Origin: Diplolepis rosae
Lineage: Eukaryota > Arthropoda > Insecta > Hymenoptera > Diplolepididae
Assembly (NCBI GenBank): GCA_030998225.1
Contig: JAPYXD010000161.1
Coordinates: 1,674,001-1,738,000 of the forward strand
Direction: 5' to 3'
DNA: 64,000 nt
The notes under the pieces are model-generated. The model saw nothing but the letters and a program-made list of their open reading frames with translations. It was not told where the DNA came from and ran no database searches. A program made the translations under genes and the position numbers. Within the stretch, counting starts at the first letter, position 1; the number at the start of each line of letters is the position of its first letter. Positions 46,137 through 56,755 of this stretch are shown here, in pieces.

Positions 46137-46919
46137 TTATTTCTGTAAGGGTAAAATACAAATTTTCGTGATTGGACGTTTAAGTACAGATTTTCCCACA
46201 CGGACTGATACAACTCGTGTGACATTGTCTCGACCTGGGTGTAGTTCTGTAATTCTTCCTAGGCGCCACTTCAACGGTGGCAAGTCATCCTCACGGACTA
46301 TTACCATAGTTCCTGGTGTAAGGTGATTTGATATCGGCTGAGCCCACTTATGACGCTGTTGCAATTGATTTAAATATTCATTTTTCCAACGCTTCCAAAA
46401 GTGCTGAAGCATCTGTTGCAGATGTTGGAATCGGTTCAGTCGATTTTGTGGAATCTCGCTAAGGTCTGGTTGTGGCACCGCAGAAAGTGAGTCCCCAATC
46501 AGAAAGTGCCCCGGGGTCAACGGGTTAAGGTCATTAGGATCATTTGAGAGGGACGACAAGGGACGTGAATTCAGACAGGCTTCAACTTGCGTTAACACTG
46601 TGTAGAGTTCTTCGTAGGTAAGACGTGTTTCTCCTATCACGCGATATAAATGTTTTTTCGCAGATTTTACCACGCTTTCCCATAGACCTCCGAAGTGAGG
46701 TGCACTGGGAGGGATAATATGCCACGATATTTCTTTATTTGCAAGAAAGTCTTGTATCGTTCGTTGAGAGTCATTGGCAGATAATAAATTTGAAAGTTCA
46801 CGAAGTTCATTACGCGCTCCTACGAAATTAGTTCCATTGTCAGAGTGTATGTGTACATAAGCCTCGACGAGACACGAATCGTCGCAAGCAGTTGAGAAAT
46901 GCTTCTGTCGACATGTCAT
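46137..46919 (-). pseudogene. BEL integrase catalytic and C-terminal part (DUF5641)
   Basis: This frame continues integrase after the frameshift near 46855. The second catalytic Asp is in HSDNGTNFVGA (Asp27) and the catalytic Glu in FGGLWESVVKSAKK (Glu81). Next come the conserved LTYEELYTVLTQVEACLNSR and LTPGHFLIG, and then a C-terminal DUF5641-type domain (WKRWKNEYLNQLQQR, VIVREDDLPPLKWRLGRI). The first 20 or so residues of the open frame lie in the wrong frame and are not part of the protein. Integrase inserts the cDNA into chromosomes. The stop at 46137 is a natural end, about 340 bp before the LTR. Confidence 0.9.
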
Positions 46920-48897
46920 TTGCTAGCTCGATGTGCACCGCCTTAGTTGCGAAACATACAAAAATACACATGTAAGCCTTGATTGTAGTACGACTGCGTG
47001 TTTTCTCCTTAAGGTAGAAGGGTCCTGCATAATCAACTCCCGACGTATAAAATGGTCGCTCGGGGGTAACTCGTGATGATGGTAAATTTGACATAATACA
47101 TTCTAGCCCTGATGGCTTTGCCCTAAAACATGTGACACATTTTCGTAAAACATTTTTTACCGCATTTTTACAAGCTATTAGCCAGTATCGAGTCCGCAGG
47201 GAGTCAAGGACAGTTTGACATCCTGCATGCAATAGTCGAAGGTGTTCATTTCTAATAATCAATGTCGTGAGAGGATTGCTTGGCGCTAAAATAACTGGAT
47301 GTTTTTGATCAAACGGTATAGAGGCGTTAGCGAGGCGACCGCCCACCCTGAGAAGACCCTGATCATCGAGGAACGGAGTTGAAGATAATAATTTGCTTTT
47401 CCTTGACACTTGCTTAGTCTCTTTTATATCCTTTAATTCTACATAAAAATCCTGAGATTGGGCAAGCCTCATAAGGCAAGTGCGCGCTCGATCCAGTTCC
47501 TGAGTTTCGAGATTGCCGACCCGCCTAAGTTCCGTCGCTCCTTTAACATTCTCTACGAAACGGAGACAATAAGCTGTGATTCTAGTTAACCGGTTTAAAG
47601 ACGAGTATCGCCTGAGCAACGAAAAATCCAATTCGTTGATGATGACAAGAGCGCGGTCACATTTTCGTTCTTCCGGTAAGTTCGTAATTTTTGGAACTTG
47701 TTGAATCGGCCAAGATTTTGTGTGTTTTGATAGCCAGGACGGTCCTTGCCACCATAGTTCGCAGTGGCGTAGATCTTCCGGTCTGAGTCCGCTGGATATG
47801 ATATCTGCTGGATTATCTGTTGACACCACGTGATACCAATTTTCATTTGTTAATTTCTGAATCTCACTGGTGCGATTTGCAACGTACGTTTTCCAGCGAC
47901 TGGGTGGAGATTGGATCCAATGTAAGGTCACTGTCGAATCAGACCAAAAATAACATTCGTCTATTTTCAAAGTGAGTGCTGTTGAAACGGAGTCGAACAG
48001 TTCTGCGAGGAGCAAAGCAGCCTGGAGTTCAAGTCGCGGTAATGAGATTTTCTTCAAGGGTGCAACTCGCGACTTGGCACATAATAGGTGGACCATGTGA
48101 TTGTCGTGTCGGTCCGAGGATCTCAAATAGATGCAGGCCCCGTACGCAAGTTCTGAGGCATCGCTGAATCCATGAAGCTGCACATTAATTGCATTATCAC
48201 AGCTCACTCGTCTTCTCACAGAGATTTCGTTAAGTGCCACTAACTGACGATTGAATTCTCCCCACATCGTGTGTAAATTCTGTGGAAGGCTTTCATCCCA
48301 TCCGATTTTTAATTGCCATATCCTTTGTAATATAATTGTAGCTCTTACTACAGCGGGTCCGACCAGACCTAAAAGATAAAAAATTTGAGCAATTTTTGAC
48401 AGGATCGTTCGTTTAGTGCTTCTTTCTTGCAGGGGTTCTCGAACTGAATATTTTAATTCATCGAGGTGGGAGTTCCATAAGAGTCCAAGTGTCTTGGGAT
48501 CTTTATCACCTTGGAGAGGTTTACTCGACAACACATGACCCACGTTTTCGAAGACTTGCGGATCGTTAGATGCCCATTTTCGTAGTTCAAGTCCTGCCTT
48601 TGATAAAAGTTTCTGAAGTTCGTGCTTGAGTTCTCGTGCCTCTTCCACAGATTCAGCTCCAGACAGTAGATCGTCCACAAAAAAATCTCTGATGATGATT
48701 TCACTCGTTCTGGGAAACTCCAACTTATTTTCTTCGCCGATTTGTCTCAGTGTTCGAGTTGCTAGGAACGGTGCTACAGCTGTGCCGTAAGTAACAGTTG
48801 TCAGTCGAAAATGATGAATCGGTTGAGATGAGTCCGATCTCCATACAATTCGTTGCAAATCCTGTTGGTCTTCAGTGATTTTTATCTGTCGGTACAT
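46840..48897 (-). pseudogene. BEL pol: reverse transcriptase core, RNase H and N-terminal integrase
   Basis: This open frame (685 codons) is in the same frame as the protease segment upstream, cut off by one TAG. Domains: the reverse transcriptase active-site block DFFVDDLLSG (residues 71-80), RNase H with FSDASELAYGACIYL (244-257) and FWSDSTVTLHWI (318-329), the integrase zinc region with His552, His557, Cys587 and Cys590, and the first catalytic Asp in GVDYAGPFY (Asp622). It ends out of frame at CTHTL where a small indel shifts integrase into another frame. All visible catalytic residues are kept, so decay is recent. It makes cDNA in cytoplasmic particles in active relatives. Confidence 0.93.
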
Positions 48898-48930
48898 TTG
48901 TGTGATATCCGCAGATAAGACAATTCGGTG

Positions 48931-50052
48931 CTATCGGAATCTCAAAACAATAGCGAATAAATCACTTTGAACTACGGGTCCAACGCGTTGAACTTCATTG
49001 CACGAGAGTCCTGATGACGTCTTAGCGGATCCATCAAATACCACTCGTAATTTTGTTGTGGTACTGCCCTCTTTAAATACTGCATGGTGTGGTAAATAGC
49101 AAATTGGTTTCTCAGTCCGCAATTCTTCTGGGCGAATTCGAATCATGTGACCTTGTGCTTCATAGTCAGTCATGAATTCAGAGTACTTTTCCTTTAAACC
49201 TGGGTTTCTGATGAATTTTTGTTCCATTGAGAACAGACGCATTTGTGCCATTCCGAGAGATTCTCCGAGCTCACTGACTTCGTCCTTGAGAGGAAGAGAG
49301 ACGATAAATCTTCCTTCAGAATCTCGCTTTGTCGTAGCAAGGAAGTGTTGCTCACAGATATTATGTGGGTCTAGTTCCGGATAAGGTTGCTTAGCCGAAA
49401 AATGCTCAATCTCCCAGAATCGCGTTACTTGATCGTGGAGTTGTTGATTCGTGATGAGATTACAGGATAACTTATTTTTGAATTTTATGGGTGGAAGTTC
49501 CATTGGCCCAGCCACGATCCATCCAAGCTGAGCTTTCTGGAGAATCGGCTGATCTTCGCGAAGTTGAATTTGACCTACACATATTAAATTCCAAAAAAGT
49601 CCAGCGCTGATTAAAAGGTCCACCGCTCGCGTGGCCGCAAATGACGGATCGGCCAATGTCAGTCCTTCTGGGATTTTAAAGTCCTTTCGATTCATTGATA
49701 CATTTGGCATATCGTCAGTAATTTCAGGCGTGATTAGACATGTCAGATTCGCGGAGAACGCTGTGCAGGTTGATTGAAGAGTGACAGTAACACGATGTCG
49801 TGGTTCGTGCGTTGCCTTGCCTACCCCTGAAATTAAAATATCCGAGTCTGATACTGGAAGCTTTATCCGCTGACAAAATTCACGAGTCATGAGGTTCACT
49901 TGCGAGCACGAGTCAAGCAGCGCTCGACATTCATGACGATTTCCCTGTCGATCCTTAATCCATACAATGGTAGTACCTAGCATAATGTGGTTATTCTCTT
50001 TAGAATTTGCGATAAGTGCTGTTTTGGGTTTCGAATCATTTGTTTTATCCAA
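48931..50052 (-). pseudogene. BEL pol: aspartic protease and N-terminal reverse transcriptase
   Basis: The frame covers the A17/DUF1758-type protease with the active site ALLDSCSQVNLM (Asp47), ITPEITDDMP, the linker DLLISAGLFW, and the start of reverse transcriptase (YLPHHAVFKEGSTTTKLRVV, then FDGSAKTSSGLSCNEV). It closes at a TAG (48931-48933) after IVLRFR, exactly where the family continues into the ADIxxMYRQI block, which is present just downstream in the same frame. So the stop is a nonsense change (or a leaky stop), not a domain border. Upstream, the same frame extends beyond the first Met to a zinc knuckle (CFNCLSPGHRNKQC, about 50150-50200). Confidence 0.92.
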
Positions 50053-51182
50053 GAGTGGGTCCTTATTTGTATCTTGCGTGTCGACTTCACGATTTTCACG
50101 ATGAAGTAAGGTATTGTGCTTTGCCGGATATTTTCTACAAGGACCGAAAGTACATTGCTTATTTCGATGGCCAGGCGATAAACAATTAAAGCAAACGCGA
50201 AGTCGCGACGCTTCCTGAATTCTGTTATCATATCTTTAAATTTAGGTTTCCCTACAATTGAAATTAGATATTTTTCCCACTGACGTTTAGAATATTGGTC
50301 AAGTTTTGTCGTTAATAGATGGATTATCATCGTGTCCCATGTGTCAGTTTGTTCGTCTAATGCTTTGAGCGCTAATAAATGATTATTGGTATCGTCAATT
50401 AGTTGTCTCAGGGATACGTACGATGATTTCGTTATGGAAGATAAGTCGAACAAAGATTTCGTGTGATAATGAATTAAAGATGACGAGTCTTCATATCGAT
50501 TCGTTAAACTATTCCATGCCAATTCGTAATTTGAATCTGAGACACCGAGCGATCGAATTATGCGAGCCGCATCTCCCGTTAGTGCTGAATTCAAGTAATG
50601 GAATTTCTGAATTCTTGATAATCGCGGATTGTCGTGAATCAACGATTCAAAGGTATCGCGAAATGGTGGCCAGTCCTTGAATGAGCCATCAAAATTCGGC
50701 AACGTAATTGTAGCAAGTTTCACATTAAAGGATTCATCTGACGGAGAAATCGGAACGTTAACAGGAGTCTGACGGTGGGATGTCGATGCACTCGCTATAT
50801 CGGGTTGAACTTGTGTTACAAGTGCTCTGTGCTGATCAATATAATCTCTAACTTTAGTAAGAATTTCAAAATAGCCTACTTCAAACTCTTCGCGTTCTTT
50901 GAGTTCCTTCCTAGCCGCGGTTTCGTCATCGTCGACTAACATGTCAATTTGCGTTTGTATCGCATCATATTTGTCGTACAGAGTTTCAAAGGTCTGTAGT
51001 CGGGCTGGCAGTGAGCCTACACCCGAGGTTTTGTCGTGTTCAGCAAATGCATTTTTGAATCGCGTTAATGCACTCTTGATAGGCTTTCGCTTTGCCTTCC
51101 AAGCTTCGAGTTCTGCCATTCTTTTCGCAAGTTGAATGTCTGAATTCAAGGAAATAGGTATAGATAGGAATTGGGAACTCAC
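49977..51182 (-). pseudogene. BEL gag (DUF1759), frame-broken and shortened at the C-terminus
   Basis: The ATG at 51182 lies about 275 bp downstream of the 5' LTR. Residues 1-130 are helical and charged, and residues about 165-330 form the DUF1759 capsid-like region (TITLPNFDGSFKDWPPFRDT, IQKFHYLNSALTGDAARIIR). The in-frame protein is right to about GKPKFKDMI. Beyond that, the zinc knuckle CFNCLSPGHRNKQC and following region lie in another frame, joined to the protease. Family members usually have several dozen residues and a first Cys/His motif between these blocks, so I infer a frame-breaking deletion near 50230. Gag forms the particle that packages the RNA. Confidence 0.9.
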
Positions 51183-51438
51183 CGATGTGAAGAATTCAGC
51201 GCTTCAGGTTTCAGTTACTCCCTTCTTCCCGTGGTCCAGTGGTAATTGTCGTAAATATCCAAAATTGTTATTAATTTGAGTCACTGTCAGTAATTTGAGT
51301 CACTGTTTAAAACTCGATCACTGTATAAAGTCACTGCTGCACACACACACAAGTTCAGGTTTAGATCACACTTTCAGTTCACAGTTCCAATTCTGGTGAT
51401 CTTTGTTGACACTTTAAATTCACAGCTGATTTGCAAAA

Positions 51439-51456
51439 ATCCGGCTCGAAGGACCA
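51439..51456 (-). other. Primer-binding site, complementary to tRNA-Tyr 3' end
   Basis: On the minus strand tggtccttcgagccggat starts 1 bp after the 5' LTR. Its complement atccggctcgaaggacca equals the T-arm plus acceptor 3' strand plus CCA of animal tRNA-Tyr (5' acceptor strand CCTTCGA), known to me from memory. Confidence 0.8.
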
Positions 51457-51457
51457 A

Positions 51458-52117
51458 TGTTTTGTTAGTTATTTAATGCTAGGATTTTGGTGTGGGTTAA
51501 AGTCGTGAAGAACTACACTCCCGTGATCGAGTTTCAACGTTACTTTTATTTTAACATTAATTTGATAATCTACTCTTTGATATTTGTAATACTGTCGGTA
51601 TGAACTATTTTAAATCTACCTTCACTGATACATTTATTTTAATATTACTTTGGTAGGCTAGTTCCTGACATAAGTACAGTTCGTACCCCTAGCGCATCTT
51701 ATGGTATACTGCCCGTTCGACAGCTTCGACCTGTTCGGGTACATTTCTGCAATGTTGTCGCGATAAATTAAAGTTTGGTACAAACAAATATGAAATCGTG
51801 GCAACGTCGCATTTCGGAAAACAGATGTGTCCTCAAGCATTTGGGCAAGGGTCATTGTACAGTCGTCAGGTAATTTTCGAGGACCTGGGTTCAAATAAGG
51901 TAATTTACGTGTTTAGGCAAGGTTTCTATATAGCAATTAGAATTTTAGGAGAACGTGATTTTACTTGGATTGCCTTGCGTGAGGAGACAACTCTATGGCA
52001 CATAATTCAAGGGAGCGGAAAAACCCACTACAATTTAGGAAACCGTAATTGTTGGCGTTGTGCATTGAGACATCTACTTGTATATTGCAAGTTAAATTCT
52101 AAGCAGAGCTTTGAACA
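51458..52117 (-). repeat. 5' LTR (660 bp)
   Basis: Same length and boundaries as 45134-45793 (TG...CA), five differences by eye, less than 1 percent. Followed by the target duplication atatt at 52118-52122. Confidence 0.95.
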
Positions 52118-53075
52118 ATATTAGTTCAACTTCTTCTTAGAATATTATACTAAGTATATATAAAAGTCTCTCAAATACTATAAGCCTGGTGTTAACAAAA
52201 AGGATGAATGATTTCCTTAACTTTATATGAAAGAGAAATAGTTTTTCTAGGAGAGTAATCCACAGTCTAGGAAAGATCAATGCTAAAGCTTCTAGGATCT
52301 CCATGGGCAGTCAGAATTGTAATTCCTGTTTACCAAATGATTTTAGGTTGTTGGAAATAAAGAACTTGAATTTGAATATCAAAGCGAATCCCACAAAGAA
52401 GAAGATTCTACACGTTTCGGAGCATTGTCACAAAGACTAATGCTTGCCATTTGAAAGTTCTGTTCTTTGATTGCCTACTTTGATTGAAACACTTTAACAT
52501 TCTTTATTCAGCACTACTAGATAACAAACAAGGCTTTAAGACTGAAATAGATGCCAGTTTTGACAACATAATTTCTTATTATATCTTTTTCCTGTTATAA
52601 CCCTTCATAATTTGATTCTTTAAAAAAAAAGGAGAATATCATTTTTCGTACGAAAATAATATTTTTAATCATACAGGAAAAAACATTCATCTGCGGATAA
52701 GAGTGATTTGAATTAAACTCTGTTTGCATTTAATTTTAAACAATTTTCTGCTTAAAACCTTCTCATAGATTCTTCTAGAACATAAAAACTTAGTTTTTGC
52801 ACATGTATAATTAAAATCATTTAATTCCTTTCAGGTTCTATAAATTTGAAATTAATTTCAATATATTTTTACCATTTTGGATATTTCAAACATTCAAGCA
52901 ATTTGAATTTACTTCCATAATTGATTAGCAATAAGACATAATGAAGAAGAAATGTTCAGAACAAGATTATTTTTCAACAACTAACTTAAATAAGTTTTTC
53001 CTGTCAGACAAAGCCTATGAAATAGATAAAGAACATCTGTTCAAAAAGAAAACATATTCTAATCGATTAATAAAT
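52118..53075. other. AT-rich, no gene recognised
   Basis: No open frame of note, no repeat pair recognised. Confidence 0.4.
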
Positions 53076-53079
53076 GTAT

Positions 53080-53367
53080 ACACTCTAAAGAAATTTTTTT
53101 GATTAAATTAAACTGTTTTGTTAAATTTATAAAATATTTCGTTAGTATCGGAAAATTTTTGAGTTGAATTTAAAAAATAAATTTGTATGGCTGGATCAAC
53201 AAAATTATCTGACTGCAATCAATATATGTTTGGTAGGATAAAAAAAAATTTGGTAGAATTCACCAAATATTTTCAACCAAAAAATTGCGTTGGGCCAACT
53301 AAACATTTTGTTTTTCATATAATGACAAATTTCTAGGGCTAAACAACCGAGTCCTTTTTGAGTGTAG
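53080..53367. mobile_element. Possible MITE with short ends
   Basis: tacactctaaagaaattttt at the left resembles the inverse of cctttttgagtgtag at the right. The arms beyond the ends are AT-rich and only weakly similar. Confidence 0.35.
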
Positions 53368-53888
53368 TTGCTCACAACAATAAATCTTCCTCTACTTTCA
53401 AGCCAGTATGCATCATAATTAAATTCATAAAAATATAAATGAGTTGTTTTATACTTATTTATGCATAGATTACACGCCTTATTCAAATTTATATACATTT
53501 TTTACCGATTTTCATCATTAATTAAATTTTTAGACAAAAGGCCGTAGCAGGATAAGCATGGTGTGGGTGCCCCCGCTCGGATTTGATCCATATTGCAAGG
53601 GTAAGTGGCTCCCATTAGAAGATAAATTCATCCCAAGTATCAACTCGAAAAAAATTTGTTTACAAAAGTTATGAACGAATTTTGAAAAATAAAATAATCT
53701 AATTTTCTCGAAAACGGCTCAACCGATCTTGATGACTAAAATATATGTTAAAGAGGGTACTAAAGAGTTTCTGGGAAAAATTCGAGAACCCACTCCGTTT
53801 GTAAAAAGGGGGTAAAATTGTTTTTTTAAATTTTTGAATAATTTTTCTAATGTGAATTACTTCTTGAACACCCACCATTTTTTTTCTA

Positions 53889-54592
53889 TATCATGCTCAA
53901 ATTCGAAGTGATAATATAGTATCATTTTCTTCCAATAGGTATACCTCCCTGTAGTTCAAACGCGGTATAACAGCATCCTACAACTTATCAGGAAACGATT
54001 ACAATTGCGAATGAAATAAAAACACGAACCTTAGATAAGTACATCTATTGAGCATGAATAAAATCAATTTAAAATCAGGTGCTTTTTGCGAACGAACTCG
54101 TGCGGCATTCGAAGCCTGCGCAGTAGTACTCTCAAGAAGGGCAGAACGTAGGTCATCGTCACAAGCTTCGAGAAGGAGATATTTGGGGAAATATATAAAC
54201 TGAATTCTGTGACTGAAAGAAAAAGCTTGTTGACAGGTGGATAAAGTGTATTGAAAACAAGGCGATCATGTAGAGATGTGTTTTTTTTTTTTAATTGATA
54301 ACGATCAATTCCACAGACAGGGTGGGGATAATTTTTGATACACCCTCAGATTCATATAAAGTGTACTATTTCGTCCACTATGCAGCAAATACTTAAAAAT
54401 AAATGAGATATTGTATGTGATCAACGTAAAACTTTCATGAGTATAGAAACAATTGCTTCAATGAGTCATAGGATATCAATTGTTCCATACATTGTAGGGG
54501 CCAAAGAAGTTTTTATTTTTTTTAACTATGAAGTACCTGTCCGAAAATTTTAGAAAAAATATATATTGTCACATTGAATTTAAGCATGATAT
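53889..54592 (+). other. Insert with trace of another mariner C-terminus
   Basis: The start of the insert does not match the mariner end expected there. Near 54230-54275 a frame reads VDRWIKCIENKAIM, resembling the last residues of some mariner transposases (CIENKGDYVE type). ggggataatttttgatacac follows. The rest is unrecognised. Confidence 0.35.
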
Positions 54593-55679
54593 ATTTTTCA
54601 GTATATGTCATTCATTTGAAGCGTAAACAACAATAATTTCTTTTTACTCAAATGTGTCGAACTTTGTGCATGAAAAAGTGTTTTTGCGGGGAGTTCTTCT
54701 TCATTACTTTAATATGAAGAAAATTGCTGCCGAAAGTCATCGTATTTTGGTGGAAGTTTATGGTGAACATGCTCTAGCTGAGCGAACGTGCTAAAAGTGG
54801 TTTGGACGATTTAAAAGTGTTGATTTTTTCTTGGAAGACGAAGAACGTCCTGGGTGAACAAAACAGTTTGAAGATAAAGAACTAGAAGCATTACTCGATG
54901 AAGATTGTTGCCAAATACAAGAAGAGCTCGCAGAATCTTTGGGAGTCACTCAAGCAGCCATTTCAAAACGTTTAAAAGCAGCCGGAACGCCACAAAAAGA
55001 AGTCATTTTTGCATCGGTTTGTTACTGGTGATAAAAAATGTATCCATTACGACAACACCAAGCGCAAAAAATCATCTGTGAAACCTGGCCAACCAGCCAA
55101 ATCAACGACAAAGCCGAATATCCATGGCGCGAAGGTAATGCTCTGTATTTGGTAGGATCAGAAGGGTGTGCTGTATTATGAGCTGCTAAAACCGGGTACA
55201 ACCATCAATGGAGAACGCTTTCGAACACAATTAATCCGTTTGAAGAGAGCGATAGCCGAAAAACGCCCCGAATATGCGACCAGACACGAGGCAATAATTT
55301 TCCATCATGACAACGCTCGGCCCCATGTTGATATTCCGGTTAAGAACTATTTGGAAAATAGTGGATGGGAAGTTTTACCCCACCCGCCTTATAGCCCAGA
55401 CCTTGCCTCTTCTGACTATCATTTGTTCCGGTCGATGCAGAACGCCCTCACTGGAATACGGTTTACATCGGAACAGGGTGTCAAAAATTGGCTTATTTCA
55501 TTCTTGGCCGCCAAGCCGGCGCAGTTCTTTTGAAATGGAATCCATAAATTTCCAGAAAGATGGGAAAAAGTCATAGCTTCAGATGGGCAATAATTTTAAT
55601 AATACTATTGTACATGTTTTTCTTAAATAAACGTTCAAACTTTGAAAAAAAAACTGCACGAATTAAGTTATAGATCCAA
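54593..55679 (+). pseudogene. Mauritiana-type mariner transposase, copy 2
   Basis: Homology to copy 1 (29991-31518) starts at 54593. The start codon is altered (GTGTCGAAC at 54654). N-terminal blocks include GEHALAERTC and EELAESLGVTQAAISKRLKA. A deletion then removes the linker up to the first Asp block VTGDKKCIHYDN (the usual GDEKW is changed). TAG follows LCIW at about 55155. From there a clean frame covers IIFHHDNARPHVDIPVKNYL and LASSDYHLFRSM (second and third Asp), ending PERWEKVIASDGQ. The right end complement of TTGGATCTATAAC closes at 55679 with TA, but the left end is missing. Confidence 0.85.
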
Positions 55680-56062
55680 TAGAAAAAATGGTGGGTGTTC
55701 AAGAAGTAATTCACATCAAAAAAATTATTCAAAAATTTAAAAAAAAATGTTTACCCCCTTTTTATAAACGGAATCAAAATTCGTTCATAACTTTTGTAAA
55801 AAAATTTTTTTGAGTTCATACTTGGGATGAATTTATCTTGAAATGGGAGACACTTACCCTCGCAATATGGATCAAATCCGAGCGGGGGCACCCAGACCAT
55901 GATTATCCTGCAACGGCCTTTCACAATCATTTTTATAGTTGAAAAATAGCTACGAAAATCCGCCATTAAAATCAGTCAAAGAACTCAAAAAAAGATGATT
56001 ATATTAAAAGTTGTAGTAAATGAGAATTAAAAACTTGGCAACTTATTTACAATATTTTTAAA

Positions 56063-56476
56063 ATGAGAAACATATTACGGCAAACTTTGGTTCATTATGC
56101 ATCTAATCCTCAAGATCCGCTGAAATACCCTGGTTATATCGTAAGTAAATACATATTGAAATAAAAGTTAATAAAAAAGTAATTTATTTATAGCTTTTTA
56201 AAAAAAAAAAATTTATTTGCAAACTTCAATTTAAAGTAATATTTACTAAATCAATAAAATCAGTCTCCCCCAAGATTTATGCACAATAATGAATTTTTTT
56301 AGCCGAAATTTAAGGACAGAATAAAGGACATATTAGCGGATGGCTGTAGACTTCAATTAGTTCTAAACAATCAAAAAAATAATTCTTGTTTTACCGACAC
56401 TAAAATGGTTGTAATTGTTAAAAAGGAATTTAAGTCTACAGTTGTTAGCTATAATATGTCATTCATTATATGCTGA
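56063..56476 (+). other. Possible two-exon gene fragment, unrecognised
   Basis: The frame from ATG 56063 (MRNILRQTLVHYASNPQDPL, then KYPGYI) meets a consensus donor gtaagt at 56141. After 162 bp, a tttttttag acceptor (ending 56302) opens a phase-compatible frame of 57 codons (PKFKDRIKDILADGCRLQLV...) to TGA at 56474. No family recognised. Splice-like signals are easily found by chance in AT-rich DNA, and the second block could be intronic. Confidence 0.25.
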
Positions 56477-56513
56477 AGTTTGAACTGAAAAAATTCATTA
56501 GTATCCATGGCCT

Positions 56514-56750
56514 CAAGGTAATGGATTAACTGGACCACATGACGTCGGTAATTTCAATTACAGTATGGTAAGTTATTCAAAAAATAATAACTAAAGTGGA
56601 TTTTTGGTACCAGACAGACGTGAACAAGAGAGTAGACCTGGTCTGGCACCGAATATATATTTCAGTTGTTAATTTTTACACAACCTTACACACTGTAAAT
56701 GCAATTGTCGACGTCACGTGGTCTGGTTGATCGATGGCCTTAAAGCCTGA
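56514..56750. mobile_element. Hairpin element
   Basis: catggcctcaaggtaatgg ... tggaccacatgacgtcg is inverted at cgacgtcacgtggtctgg ... gatggccttaaag. An inner hairpin ggtaccagacagacg / gacctggtctggcacc closes the centre. No ORF. Confidence 0.55.
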
Positions 56751-56755
56751 TTGTA

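Larger units (their letters stand above)
45134..52117 (-). mobile_element. BEL/Pao LTR retrotransposon, structurally complete (6984 bp)
   Basis: Two 660-bp LTRs (TG...CA) enclose gag, protease, reverse transcriptase, RNase H and integrase in BEL/Pao order, all on the minus strand. The 5-bp target duplication atatt is at 45129-45133 and 52118-52122. A primer-binding site and purine-rich tract lie next to the LTRs. Integrase precedes the 3' LTR by about 340 bp and there is no envelope gene. Three lesions (a gag-protease frame break, TAG in the reverse transcriptase, a frameshift in integrase) make this copy non-autonomous despite its young LTRs. Confidence 0.95.
53537..55921. mobile_element. 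Composite inverted-repeat element containing mariner copy 2
   Basis: The left arm 53537-53888 and right arm 55680-55921 are inverted copies, starting aaaggccgtagcaggataa and continuing tgcccccgctcggatttgat and ccatattgcgagggtaagtg-type sequence. The right arm lacks about 110 bp present in the left. Both arms end at a TA inside cccaccatttttt...cta, where about 1.8 kb of other DNA including a mariner is inserted. No own transposase. A third arm copy lies in mariner copy 1 (30064-30334). Confidence 0.75.

Noticed and set aside
45134..46137. Envelope gene downstream of BEL integrase (endogenous retrovirus)
   Set aside because: Only about 340 bp lie between integrase and the 3' LTR, with no open frame there.
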